Shown piece by piece: positions 7,979-16,089 of a stretch of DNA of 64,000 nucleotides. Numbering within the stretch: the stretch's first letter is position 1; every line of letters starts with the position of its first letter. The stretch lies in NCBI RefSeq assembly GCF_009937995.1, contig NZ_AP021881.1:1240001-1304000 (forward strand), given 5' to 3'. Both the position numbers and the translations under genes were made by a program. The notes under the pieces are model-generated. The model saw only the letters and a program-made list of their open reading frames with translations. It was not told the origin of the DNA and searched no databases. This DNA is from Sulfuriferula nivalis (GTDB taxonomy: Bacteria; Pseudomonadota; Gammaproteobacteria; Burkholderiales; Sulfuriferulaceae).

Positions 7979-8668
7979 ATGGCAAACCTATCGATCAAAG
8001 CACCACGTAACATGACCGCGCTGATGCAGCATATGCAGCGACTCGTCACAACTGGACACCATTACTGGACAGGGGGTCGTATCGCCATGCGCCACATCCT
8101 CAAGCTCATTGATAAATACCCTGACTTTGCCTTACAGGCGGATGCGCCAGCACGGGCATACCGCAAACGTACTGGGCGCGCCTCAGTACATCTTGTACTT
8201 CATCCTGTGGTAAGTACGAATGATATGGATATCCCGTGGTGGATGTTGTCAACCGGCGGGAAGCTGGGGCTCACTAGTGACATTAATTTGCCCGGAAAGG
8301 TACATGATGCACGCACCCTGGAAGGGCGTCTGTGGAGCGATGATTACGAACTGATGCAGTTGGAGAAGAACTATATTGCTGGCAAACCAAAAACCATGAC
8401 CTGGACCTGGCGCATGACGCCGGCACGTTTCCGGGAATGGCAGGCATTACTCATTGAACGAGTAAAGGCACGTGACATTAAGTCAGTCATGGCTGTCTTT
8501 GATCTGCTACGAGAAATGCCGCAATTTGCCGGGGTGCGGTCACAGGTGTTGCGCCTGCATTTCGATGCAAGTCGTATGCTGGTGAAATTGGGTATGCCGG
8601 GACTGGTGCCGTTGGATTTACCCGTCATGCGTATGCAGAAGTTGTGGCATGAGGATTTTGAAGTGTGA
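7979..8668 (+). CDS. Hypothetical basic protein of a serine-recombinase element (229 aa)
   Basis: The gene starts at an ATG at 7979 with AAGGAG nine bases upstream. The 229-aa product is soluble, rich in Arg, Lys, His and Trp and has no signal peptide. Visible landmarks are MQHMQRLVTTGHHYWTGGRI near residue 17, the strand-like VHLVLHPVV near residue 70, and DIPWWMLSTGGKLGL near residue 83. I do not recognise the family. A terminator follows at 8686-8726, and the next two genes on the same strand are a 72-aa protein and a serine recombinase. The context suggests a cargo or accessory gene of an integrative element. Its charge would suit nucleic-acid binding, but this is inference. The candidate structured RNA lies divergently on its other side. 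Confidence 0.75.
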   Translation: MANLSIKAPRNMTALMQHMQRLVTTGHHYWTGGRIAMRHILKLIDKYPDFALQADAPARAYRKRTGRASVHLVLHPVVSTNDMDIPWWMLSTGGKLGLTSDINLPGKVHDARTLEGRLWSDDYELMQLEKNYIAGKPKTMTWTWRMTPARFREWQALLIERVKARDIKSVMAVFDLLREMPQFAGVRSQVLRLHFDASRMLVKLGMPGLVPLDLPVMRMQKLWHEDFEV

Positions 8669-8685
8669 ATTGCAAAACGGTGACT

Positions 8686-8726
8686 ATACTGTCAGATGCC
8701 CATCATATTGGGCAGTATCATTTTTT
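8686..8726 (+). terminator. Rho-independent terminator after the 229-aa gene
   Basis: An inner stem GCCCA/TGGGC (8698-8713) is extended by an outer ATACT/AGTAT pairing and followed by CATTTTTT. It lies 18 bases after the stop codon of the 229-aa gene and separates it from the recombinase operon. Confidence 0.7.
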
Positions 8727-8818
8727 AATATCCCATCGTTCAAATTAATTAGGATATTGGATTAGCAGTAAAGCACAGAGGACAAGTAAAGAACGACGGG
8801 CTTTCCGTGAGAGAGTCC

Positions 8819-9037
8819 ATGAAAACCTCGACTGCGCAAATTATTGCGCCACATGTTTCCCACGTTATTGTGGAAACGCTATCCTTGTCATTGAAGCAAA
8901 ACGTAGATGTATCCGTTACACTAACGCTGAATAAAGATTTCTGCAGAAACTCACCAGTCAATGCCGAGTTGATGCTGACACGCAAGATGCTTGATGATAT
9001 TTTTGCAAGCATGCCGCTAGATTGTTCTGAGGAGTAA
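8819..9037 (+). CDS. Small hypothetical protein encoded directly upstream of the recombinase (72 aa)
   Basis: I chose the ATG at 8819 because GAGAGAG lies five bases upstream. An in-frame GTG at 8807 is an alternative. The product, MKTSTAQIIAPHVSHVIVE onward, alternates polar and hydrophobic residues (VDVSVTLTLN) and ends acidic. I do not recognise it. Its stop codon is three bases before the recombinase ATG, and the recombinase ribosome-binding site GAGGAG lies within its last codons, so the two are translated together. A 62-aa gene occupies the equivalent place before the second serine recombinase (55408-55596), though I see no convincing sequence similarity. A regulatory or recombination-directionality role is possible but unproven. 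Confidence 0.65.
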   Translation: MKTSTAQIIAPHVSHVIVETLSLSLKQNVDVSVTLTLNKDFCRNSPVNAELMLTRKMLDDIFASMPLDCSEE

Positions 9038-9040
9038 GCC

Positions 9041-10663
9041 ATGTCTGTTGCTTTATACGCTCGTGTTTCAACGGTTCGTCAGGCGCAGGCCGATCTGTCA
9101 ATTCCCGATCAACTAAACCGCATGCGGGAATGGTGCAAACAGAATGGTTTAGTTGTTGCAAAAGAATATGTGGAACCTGGTGCATCAGCCACCGATGATA
9201 AGAGGCCCGTGTTTCAGCAGATGATAGATGAGGCAACAAAGAAACCGCACCCTTTTGAAGCAATTATTGTCCATTCACGCTCACGTTTCTTCCGTGACCT
9301 GTATGGTTCGCTGCATTATGGGCGCAAACTCAGCCAGGTAGGAACCAGACTCATTTCTATCACCCAACCTACACCAGACGACGCAAGTGGCGAGATGATG
9401 GTGAACATGATTTCCATGATGGATGACTACAGCTCTAAGGAGAATGCAAAGCACACGAGTCGTGCGATGATGGAAAATGCCAGTAGAGGCTTCTTTAATG
9501 GATCTCGTGCCCCATTTGGTTACCAAGTGGTGGATACTGACGTGCCAGGACATAAGGGTAAGGTCAGGAAAAAGCTTGCTATTGATGACAAGGAAGCATT
9601 CATCGTGCGCAAGATCTACGGCTGGTATTTGAATGGCCTGAATGGACACTTGCTTGGCATAAAAAAGATTGCACAGGAATTAAATGAGCAGGGCCTGCTA
9701 ATGCGCGGAGGCTTATGGCGGTCACAGAAAATCCATGATGTTCTCTCAGACCCGACCTATCGGGGTGAATATAGCTACAACATGCGGGATTCCAAGAAAT
9801 GCATTATGCGCCCCGAAAGCGAATGGATCCGCTGCCAGGTAGAACCTATTGTTGAAGAGAAGGTTTTTGATGATGTTAGGCGTAAACGCGAGGCGCAAGA
9901 TCCAAAAAAGGTTGCGCTGGGTAAGGCAGTTCCCCATGCATTGACTTCGCCAATACTGCTTACAGGATTGCTAAAGTGCAGCCAATGTAATGCTGGGATG
10001 ACGCTGGCGACTGGAAAAAGCGGGCGCTACAAATATTACAAGTGCTGTAAAAAAATGAGTATTTCACCCCATGTCTGCGATACACCCAACTTGCCGATGG
10101 ATCGGATGGATAAACTCATACTGGAACGCCTGATAGAAAAGGTGCTAGCACCGGATCGTGTGACTTTGATGATCAAGGATTGGCTTAAGCATCAGGAAAA
10201 AATGCAAGGTAGTGATGATAAGACGGTTCAGGAATTGACTAGGTCTTTGAAGGTGACAGAAGATGGTTTGAATAATCTATATAGTGCAATCGAAAAGGGC
10301 ATCATTGCACTGGATTCCAGTCTGCAAAGTAGGGTAAACCAATTAAAAGATACCCGGGAAAAGATAGTAACAGAAATGGCTTTATTGAAGCGAGACAAAC
10401 CATCATTTCGAAAAATATCGCCCAAACAGGTGGCTTATGCGACGCAACGGATGAAGGAAATCTTGTTGGATACTGAGTCTGGGTACGGTAAACAGTTGTT
10501 GAATCTTCTTGTAGAAGACATAAGAGTCGATGGTAAACAGGCAACTGTACGGGGTAACTATGCGGCACTTGATCTTGCCGTTGATGGAATGAAAATGGGC
10601 ACTCCGATTGGAGTGCCCAGATTCGTCAATGATTGGTGCGCCCGAAGAGATTCGAACTCCTGA
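9041..10663 (+). CDS. Large serine recombinase (site-specific integrase), 540 aa
   Basis: Large serine recombinases cut and rejoin DNA at attachment sites through a Ser-DNA intermediate. The N-terminal resolvase domain (residues 1-150) shows VALYARVSTVRQAQADLS with the nucleophilic Ser in ARVS, and then IVHSRSRFFRD. The recombinase domain follows, with RAPFGYQVVD near residue 160 and HDVLSDPTYRGEYSYN near 230. A zinc ribbon with LLKCSQCNAGM and KYYKCC...HVCD lies near 310-350. A coiled-coil and a C-terminal segment complete it. The ATG at 9041 has GAGGAG upstream. The last codons (DWCARRDSNS) are read from the complement of the tRNA-Arg 3' end, and a tRNA terminator hairpin also lies inside the frame. 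That suggests the integrated state replaced the original C-terminus and that the attachment site lies in or near the tRNA. Apparently intact. Confidence 0.9.
   Translation: MSVALYARVSTVRQAQADLSIPDQLNRMREWCKQNGLVVAKEYVEPGASATDDKRPVFQQMIDEATKKPHPFEAIIVHSRSRFFRDLYGSLHYGRKLSQVGTRLISITQPTPDDASGEMMVNMISMMDDYSSKENAKHTSRAMMENASRGFFNGSRAPFGYQVVDTDVPGHKGKVRKKLAIDDKEAFIVRKIYGWYLNGLNGHLLGIKKIAQELNEQGLLMRGGLWRSQKIHDVLSDPTYRGEYSYNMRDSKKCIMRPESEWIRCQVEPIVEEKVFDDVRRKREAQDPKKVALGKAVPHALTSPILLTGLLKCSQCNAGMTLATGKSGRYKYYKCCKKMSISPHVCDTPNLPMDRMDKLILERLIEKVLAPDRVTLMIKDWLKHQEKMQGSDDKTVQELTRSLKVTEDGLNNLYSAIEKGIIALDSSLQSRVNQLKDTREKIVTEMALLKRDKPSFRKISPKQVAYATQRMKEILLDTESGYGKQLLNLLVEDIRVDGKQATVRGNYAALDLAVDGMKMGTPIGVPRFVNDWCARRDSNS
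10597..10618 (-). terminator. Terminator of tRNA-Arg (inside the recombinase frame)
   Basis: GGGCACTCC and GGAGTGCCC form a perfect 9-bp stem with a four-base loop. On the minus strand it is followed by ATTTTCATTCC. It lies 16 bases beyond the encoded CCA end of the tRNA. On the plus strand no T-run follows. Confidence 0.75.
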
Positions 10664-10710
10664 CCACTCGGTTCGTAGCCGAGTACTCTATCCAGCTGAG
10701 CTACGGGCGC
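10634..10710 (-). tRNA. tRNA-Arg (anticodon ACG)
   Basis: Read on the minus strand, the gene has a 7-bp acceptor stem (GCGCCCG/CGGGCGC), D-arm, anticodon stem CTCGG/CCGAG around the loop CTACGAA, the T-loop TTCGAAT, discriminator A and an encoded CCA. The anticodon ACG (inosine-modified in bacteria) reads CGU, CGC and CGA. The 3' half overlaps the final codons of the convergent serine recombinase gene, which marks this tRNA as the likely integration site. Confidence 0.97.
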
Positions 10711-10726
10711 ATCGATGAAGCGTGAA

Positions 10727-10755
10727 ATTGTAACATTACTGCTTACTAAAATCAA
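10727..10755 (-). promoter_or_regulatory. Sigma-70-type promoter of tRNA-Arg
   Basis: On the minus strand a -35 box TTGATT (10750-10755) and a -10 box TACAAT (10727-10732) are separated by 17 bases. The predicted start lies about ten bases before the mature tRNA 5' end at 10710. Confidence 0.75.
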
Positions 10756-11330
10756 CTTCAAATCAACATTTCTGCTGATATGGGGAGTTTGGCGGAGAGA
10801 GAGGGATTCGATTAAATAACATCAAAATCTCAATTAAATCAAGCCATTGCCACAAAATCAAGTTGGTTGCTAGTTACAGTTATTAGCTACAGTGCTAGTT
10901 ACAAACATAATGCGGAGCGAAGTGTATCATGCTGAGTGTAAGAGCGCTAGTTCTTTCGATAAAACACAGTTTGATCGCTACATAATGAACCTAATCCGCC
11001 TCTCATAACAAGGCCGTGTAATGTCGAGTTGATATTGAACAGACACTTTTATCCTTGTAATGTTGGTTGCAAATATGGGCTATTGAGATGCATCCTAAAT
11101 CGAACTAGTAGGTTTTAATTTGACGGAACACTATTATTAAGTTCATTGGTATATGGCTTAGTTTCTTCAGTGTTATAAAATGATATACCGCAAGTTTATA
11201 ATTATAACGATGCGTTATAATTATTTATAATAGGGTGCGTTCAAAAGCTAAGTACAACATTTTTAGAGGAAAATGTTGTATTGAAAAATATATAAGTAGA
11301 TGTGCCCAGTAACGGTGCGACAGCTCACAC
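10756..11330. other. Gene-free AT-rich stretch with two inverted repeats
   Basis: No protein or RNA gene is supported. It contains an AT-rich inverted repeat TTATAACG-ATG-CGTTATAA around 11202-11220 and an 11-bp inverted repeat TACAACATTTT/AAAATGTTGTA near 11254-11281. Neither has a T-run that would make it a clear terminator. Confidence 0.5.
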
Positions 11331-11460
11331 TGCGTATTCTGGTGAAATCCGCCACTCATAATGCTTGCAAAACCGCCACCTATAAGGTTTCAAAAGCGCC
11401 CCCCATAATGCTCGCAAACCAGCCACCGGAAATGGTTTAAAAGCGCTACCTACTTTTCGT
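11331..11460. mobile_element. Solo IS21-like terminal end (remnant)
   Basis: The stretch starts TGCGTATTCTGGTGAAATC and then repeats the motif CCGCCAC or AGCCACC about every 25-45 bases, interspersed with AATGCT(T/C)GCAAA. Multiple short direct repeats next to such an end are typical of IS21-family transposase-binding sites. The same opening occurs at 50068 and 61492. No istA or istB gene is attached here. The family name is inference from memory of IS21 ends. Confidence 0.5.
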
Positions 11461-11805
11461 GAGTTTTTGAATGGATGTTTCTGGTTGGCATAGCAGCCGT
11501 TAGTTTCGATGCAAGGTCAGACTGACCGCTTGCAACTGCGGATTCAACCGGTCGGAGATGGTGTGTTGAATGCACACTACTCGGCCTTAGCGGACTATCC
11601 TCCAGTTTGTCCTGGGTTAACTACAGGCGTCCGTTTTGTGGCATGCAGTTACATTGCCCATAGTGACGTTCGCTAAATAAGCAACGCTCTTAATCCATCT
11701 TCTGATGTTCAACGGCGCCATCAACATATCCCCATGCGGAGAATAATGTTATGAAATGGAATAACAAAGCAGAGGCAGATTCATTATAGGAAAATCAGCA
11801 TTCAT
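11461..11805. other. Gene-free stretch with dispersed-repeat pieces
   Basis: No gene is seen. The segment around 11538 (GCGGATTCAACCGGTCG) recurs at about 58999, and its neighbourhood contains several inverted GCGGAC/GTCCGC-like pieces similar to those scattered at 45100-45300 and 58900-59070. The last 10 bases already belong to the duplication that includes the 397-aa membrane gene. Confidence 0.5.
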
Positions 11806-12999
11806 TCAACCGTCATCAGATTTTAATTGGCAAATTATCCAGCCTATTAAAAAGGTTGGAATAATCGCATAAACAACCATTTCAAGTATTGATGCTAGAG
11901 CAACTGCAAAACCCATATAAAATCGATTTACCGTTTCAAATGCAAACATCCCATTACCAGAGAATGGCCCAAAATAGGGCATTCCAATTGGCAGCAGACT
12001 AGCATCAGATAAGATGACCCACGAAATGAAGAGAAGTACGATTACATTAAAGCGCATTCTAGACATTGCTTTAGGTTTTGGACGGTTATGCAAGATTGCT
12101 TGAATTTCTCTTTCCTTATTACCTGCGTCACGACTATTGGCGTAAAGCTGCAGGCAAAAAGATTTCTTTGCTCTCCACAAAGGAATAAGAATATAAGGCC
12201 ATAAAGCCGGTATTACTATAAACAGGAAAGACCACATCAACGCATTCACCGTCGCTGCCAGCTGCCCATAATGATTGTTCATGGCATTATATTTAGCCAC
12301 TGCTGGCACGATACCTGACATCCAGTCCACATAAGCGCGCAACATTGCCAAAGACTCCAAGACATGCAATGGCATAAGCCAGGATAGCAACAATGGGAAC
12401 ACCACCGTGAATAACGTGGCATAGGTCATATAGCGCTTAGCCTGTTTACTAGCTTGGAAAATACCAAAGCTTTCTGTTCTATGTGCAATGGCTTTTAGTT
12501 CCTGCTGCGCTACAACCAATTGCTCTTGTCTAGTAGGTGTATTTTGTGTGACATCCATGGCGTTGTTACTGCTTTGAAGACGCGTAGACACACGTGCAAT
12601 TACATTTACTGAAATGGTGCCATACGCCACACCAATAAACGCCGCAATCATGACAACACCGGGTTGATAAGGACCCAGTATAAAAACAAACAAAATAAAC
12701 AAGGTAAACACAGCTGCATGCCAATTTATCCAACGGCTATAAGTAAAGCTTCGCATATCCAATTGCTGGAATGTCCACCACAACCCAAGTAGACCCGCTA
12801 TGCTGAAGCTGGATAAGATCAACAGCCAATGTGGATAATGAATTATCCCGTTTGGTAACGTGATTTGTGTCATCTCACCATTATTTGGCCGGATGAAACC
12901 GAATCCAGCGATCAATAAAATGACTGTTTGCGCCCATGTCAGCTGCTGGAGCTTTTGTAATTGACGAGAAATTGCATTGGTTGTTTCGGTTAATTGCAT
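11806..12999 (-). CDS. Hypothetical 8-TM membrane protein, copy 2
   Basis: This 397-aa protein differs from the copy at 1189-2382 at a single visible residue (His instead of Tyr near position 52). DNA identity is essentially complete from the stop codon to about codon 70. Scattered substitutions appear in the first codons, and the sequence upstream of the ATG is unrelated. Here the gene follows an intact TonB-like protein gene with 52 bases between them on the same strand, which looks like the ancestral arrangement. At copy 1 only fragments of the TonB-like gene remain. The role is unknown. Pairing with a TonB-like protein hints at an envelope function. Confidence 0.75.
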   Translation of the reverse strand: MQLTETTNAISRQLQKLQQLTWAQTVILLIAGFGFIRPNNGEMTQITLPNGIIHYPHWLLILSSFSIAGLLGLWWTFQQLDMRSFTYSRWINWHAAVFTLFILFVFILGPYQPGVVMIAAFIGVAYGTISVNVIARVSTRLQSSNNAMDVTQNTPTRQEQLVVAQQELKAIAHRTESFGIFQASKQAKRYMTYATLFTVVFPLLLSWLMPLHVLESLAMLRAYVDWMSGIVPAVAKYNAMNNHYGQLAATVNALMWSFLFIVIPALWPYILIPLWRAKKSFCLQLYANSRDAGNKEREIQAILHNRPKPKAMSRMRFNVIVLLFISWVILSDASLLPIGMPYFGPFSGNGMFAFETVNRFYMGFAVALASILEMVVYAIIPTFLIGWIICQLKSDDG

Positions 13000-13051
13000 T
13001 AATCCCCCTCCCGGAAAACGGCTTAGATCCAGCTTTGATTATTAAACGTCG

Positions 13052-13642
13052 TTATTCTTTTTTTATACTTACCGAATGACTACTCGGAAATATCAAAGTT
13101 CTGGTGATAACAATCGCATCGACTCTCGCATCTATATCCTCTGGGAATGGATCATAAGGCTCAGCTCGTTTAATCAGCACAATGGCTGCTTCATCAAGTC
13201 TGATACTGCCAGACGATTTTATTAGTTTGACGTATGCCAAAGTACCATCAGGTTTAATGAATATGCTCAACTGCACTTGACCGGATAGCTTTAGCCGACG
13301 AATTTCTTCTGGATAATCTTGGTCACCTATTTTCTTAACCTTGGTTTCCCAATCCGCCATGTATTTCGCGTATTTTGGATCCCGTGGCGTGGCGCCTAGA
13401 TATAACTTGCGCGTTTTATAAACAGTATTCTCTAGAGTACTATGTTCTTGTAACTTGGGTGTTTCCAAACTCTGCTGTAATAACAGGGGCTTGTCTAATT
13501 GGTCAGGTGGCTGAGGCTGCACGATATTCGGCTGGTCAGACTTGGCTGCTTGAGAAATCGATTTTACCAAAGGTAAATCGTCTGCATAAGCAGACGCTCC
13601 CATATAGCTTAGTACAATCAATATTTTTATGAAAGTGTGCAT
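13052..13642 (-). CDS. TonB C-terminal-domain protein, exported (196 aa)
   Basis: A signal peptide (MHTFIKILIVLSYMGASAYA) is followed by a Pro/Gln-rich linker (PNIVQPQPPDQLDKP). A C-terminal domain near residues 110-185 has the TonB-like pattern GQVQLSIFIKPDGTLAYVKL then SSGSIRLDEAAI and EPYDPFPEDI. That domain in TonB family proteins contacts outer-membrane partners. The cleavable signal and the lack of a long membrane anchor differ from canonical TonB, so a periplasmic TonB-domain protein is more likely than an energy transducer. It lies upstream of the 397-aa membrane gene. Two fragments of a second copy survive at 3581-3637 and 6126-6185. Confidence 0.75.
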   Translation of the reverse strand: MHTFIKILIVLSYMGASAYADDLPLVKSISQAAKSDQPNIVQPQPPDQLDKPLLLQQSLETPKLQEHSTLENTVYKTRKLYLGATPRDPKYAKYMADWETKVKKIGDQDYPEEIRRLKLSGQVQLSIFIKPDGTLAYVKLIKSSGSIRLDEAAIVLIKRAEPYDPFPEDIDARVDAIVITRTLIFPSSHSVSIKKE

Positions 13643-13741
13643 AAATGTCTATTCAGTGATGATGTCGTTCGTTACTAAAAAACAGAAATTGTGCAACAGC
13701 CTTAAAAACCAATTGTGTGTAATGACTCACTGGAACACCCA

Positions 13742-15151
13742 TCACTTCACTGGCCACACCACACTGTCATCCACTGCATAGTATTGACAATGTTGATGGG
13801 TTTTTTTGCATGTTAGCATCGCGCTTAATATGGGGTCATCGCCTTGAGTGGAAGCTGTCCATGCCCCATCGGGTGCGACCACAAAAGCTTTTGGCTTATT
13901 GAGCGTCAGGTATTTCTCATAACCTATGCGTCCAGCAGGCGTTAAATAGGGCACCGCACTTTCATCACTAATTGGTGCAAAATTTGTCGGTATGGGTGCA
14001 GGGGTTGGACGCACCCAGGTTACATCATTATCAGCGGCATATACCTGACATATTTGCCTGTGTTGTTGACAGGCTCTTAATGCTCTTCCTAGTGGATCAA
14101 AACCACCAACGAAGGAGGCTGCCAGCCCTTTTGTAGAAAACACAAATACCTTAGGCAGCGGTTCGGTAAGGTACTTTTGATAGGTTTGCCTTCCTGCATC
14201 ATTTAAATAAGGAACCGCATTCACGTCATCAATCGCGGCATAGTGTGATGCTGGGGGAAACTCTACAGGCAGATATTCTGGATGCGTAATTGCATTTGGC
14301 ATGCCTATACTGGATAGGAAGCTATCAACCTTGGGAACCCATATCCGCATACCTTCTGGAAATCCAAGCAGATTATGCGAGTCGGTCATGAAGCGTCCAA
14401 AGGCAACAAGCTGGGCTCGTCCACCTGCAGAAGTATAATGATCAAACATACCTTGCCATACAGGTGGTGAGAACTTTGAGTCATTGTCACCATAAAACCA
14501 CAGTGAAGGAACTGAAGTTTTCGTGGCGTAACGCTCGGCACTTTGCGCTAAAACGAACTGTGTTGCTGTGCAATTGGATACGGCAATCCCTCCAACAAAA
14601 TTAATCAGTCCTTTTACACCAGGGTAATTAAGGGTGCCAAAAGCAAGGGTATTCCATCCACCAAAACTTTGCCCCGCAACGACAATCTGATTGCGGTCGA
14701 TATAAGGTTTTGTCACCATGTAGTCAATGACGGCACGAATATCCTTTGCATTGCTAAGGCCAAGCTCTTCTTGGACACAACCGTCAGCTCTTTGTTTTCC
14801 CTGAGAACCAGAGAACCCGCGCATCATAGGCAGAACCACGGCATATCCCCTAGAGAGGAAATAGTATGCGGAGTTGGTGTGGTAGTAACGAGGCTCAAGT
14901 TCGGGGTGGGTTGTACCAGATGCACCATGATTCATTACTGCCAATGGAAACGGGCCTGGGCCATCAGGCTTTAGTATAGTTACAACCAACATGGCAGGGG
15001 ATTGCGCATCTCCTGGTACATTGACTACCTCCTCATTCAAGGAAGCAATTGGCGCTATATTGCTCTCATCGGCACTAGCCAGGGCGGCATTTAATCCAAT
15101 AGTGTAAATAAATGCACTGAGTATCAACCGAAGTATTGCAGGGTGTGTCAT
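13742..15151 (-). CDS. Exported alpha/beta hydrolase (dienelactone-hydrolase-like) with tandem C-terminal repeats
   Basis: I chose the ATG at 15151 (MTHPAILRLILSAFIYTIG), which gives a signal peptide. A TTG five codons upstream is an alternative. The hydrolase core (residues about 45-300) shows LAVMNHGASG, the nucleophile elbow GQSFGGW and a candidate acid in WFYGDNDSKF. A His in TDSHNL near residue 245 may complete the triad. After it come two copies of a roughly 75-residue unit. The first runs from AAIDDVNAVPYLNDAGRQTY and the second from APISDESAVPYLTPAGRIGY. Each then continues with YLT, P(K)(V/A)FV, a Cys pair (RACQQHRQICQ or LTCKKTHQHCQ) and ends VTW or VVW. The repeats look like a paired-Cys binding module. 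The substrate is unknown. It lies upstream of the TonB-like gene on the same strand. Confidence 0.8.
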   Translation of the reverse strand: MTHPAILRLILSAFIYTIGLNAALASADESNIAPIASLNEEVVNVPGDAQSPAMLVVTILKPDGPGPFPLAVMNHGASGTTHPELEPRYYHTNSAYYFLSRGYAVVLPMMRGFSGSQGKQRADGCVQEELGLSNAKDIRAVIDYMVTKPYIDRNQIVVAGQSFGGWNTLAFGTLNYPGVKGLINFVGGIAVSNCTATQFVLAQSAERYATKTSVPSLWFYGDNDSKFSPPVWQGMFDHYTSAGGRAQLVAFGRFMTDSHNLLGFPEGMRIWVPKVDSFLSSIGMPNAITHPEYLPVEFPPASHYAAIDDVNAVPYLNDAGRQTYQKYLTEPLPKVFVFSTKGLAASFVGGFDPLGRALRACQQHRQICQVYAADNDVTWVRPTPAPIPTNFAPISDESAVPYLTPAGRIGYEKYLTLNKPKAFVVAPDGAWTASTQGDDPILSAMLTCKKTHQHCQYYAVDDSVVWPVK

Positions 15152-15201
15152 ATAACCAAGTTCCAATGTTTAAAATTTATGAAATTAATTTGCCAAATCC
15201 A

Positions 15202-15410
15202 CTATGGATTAACAGCGCTACGCCCCATTAGGCCGGTACTTGCAAGCAACCGTAATCGAGCGGAACGCCATTCTGCCATGCAACGTATTTGTTCCTGTTG
15301 TGCATCAGAGAGTGCTGTTTGTGTGTTAAGAATTTCCAGAATATCAGCCGCACCTTTTTCATACTTCCGCTTCGAACTATTGAGCGATTCTTGAGCAGCC
15401 AGATAACTGA
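15202..15410 (-). pseudogene. C-terminal fragment of a TolC-family outer-membrane efflux protein
   Basis: The minus-strand frame reads LAAQESLNSSKRKYEKGAAD then ILEILNTQTALSDAQQEQIR and AEWRSARLRLLASTGLMGR before a TAG at 15202. This is the helical C-terminal repeat typical of TolC/NodT-type efflux channels (YEKG.ADILE.LN.Q..L). No upstream coding continuation is found beyond about 15410, so only about 68 residues survive. Confidence 0.75.
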
Positions 15411-15443
15411 TTTACTGCTGAAGAAATTGCAGCGGACATAGAA

Positions 15444-15812
15444 TTACCCCCTAAAAATAATGGAAATTACAACGAAGCCCAGCATGTGCCCTAAAACAAC
15501 AAATAAAACAGGAAATAGTTTACTAAAGACTTTTATATCCTTTTTCCTTATATGACGATCAAATATTCCTATCCCTATGCACTTCCTATATATAAACAAC
15601 GCTACAAAGAACAAATTTATAAACAATATTGAGTAATTCTTTACAAGACGATCAGTATTCTGATATTCACCAAAAATTAAAAAAGTAAAAATAGAAATAA
15701 CCAACCCTAGCAAGAAATAATTCCTAATTGGCTTCAACGAATATGCATCTACTGGAAAAACCAATTCATCTTGCAAAGAATTATTCTTATCTTCTAAACT
15801 ATCGGTCATCAA
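15444..15812 (-). CDS. Hypothetical small membrane protein (122 aa, three TM)
   Basis: The product starts MMTDSLEDKNNSLQDELVFP and has hydrophobic segments near residues 33-48, 60-76 and 97-120. A basic loop (RHIRKKDIKVF) lies between the second and third. I do not recognise it. The low GC content, about 32 percent by eye, is below that of its neighbours and fits acquisition by transfer. It lies upstream of a TolC-type fragment and downstream of an IS3 end remnant. Confidence 0.6.
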   Translation of the reverse strand: MMTDSLEDKNNSLQDELVFPVDAYSLKPIRNYFLLGLVISIFTFLIFGEYQNTDRLVKNYSILFINLFFVALFIYRKCIGIGIFDRHIRKKDIKVFSKLFPVLFVVLGHMLGFVVISIIFRG

Positions 15813-15977
15813 AATACCTCATATTAAAAATCCGATACTAATCCAACAAGTTTCGATTCAAATCTATGGCACTTAAGTGCCTTTTTTGCATGTGTCCGGT
15901 TAAATTCGGATCCCATCAATGTCGTTCAACGCTCCGCTTTTGCCTGACGTGCTTACAATTCCACCCGTTGCTGTGGT

Positions 15978-16060
15978 AACCCCCCATTAATAACCATAGT
16001 TAAAAGTAGAGGTTAAGCGGCCATAGCGAGTTTGTGTTTAGGCGGGATTTCGCCAATCGT
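15978..16060. mobile_element. Solo left end of the IS3-family element
   Basis: About 75 bases, from GGTAACCCCCCATTAATAAC through GGTTAAGCGGCCATAGCGAG and onto GGCGGGAT, match the left end of the complete IS at 16323-17519. One base is missing from the terminal repeat and there are few substitutions. It has no attached transposase. Confidence 0.8.
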
Positions 16061-16089
16061 GGCTATATCCACCATAGCATCCCCGTAAT

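Noticed and set aside
10558-10761. 67-codon minus-strand frame across tRNA-Arg
   Set aside because: It is translated tRNA and terminator sequence (PVAQLDRVLGYEPSGQEFES-like product is a known tRNA artefact).
15868-15887. GGCACTTAAGTGCC followed by T6 (plus-strand terminator shape)
   Set aside because: No plus-strand gene lies upstream. The stem is short and self-complementary, so chance is likely.
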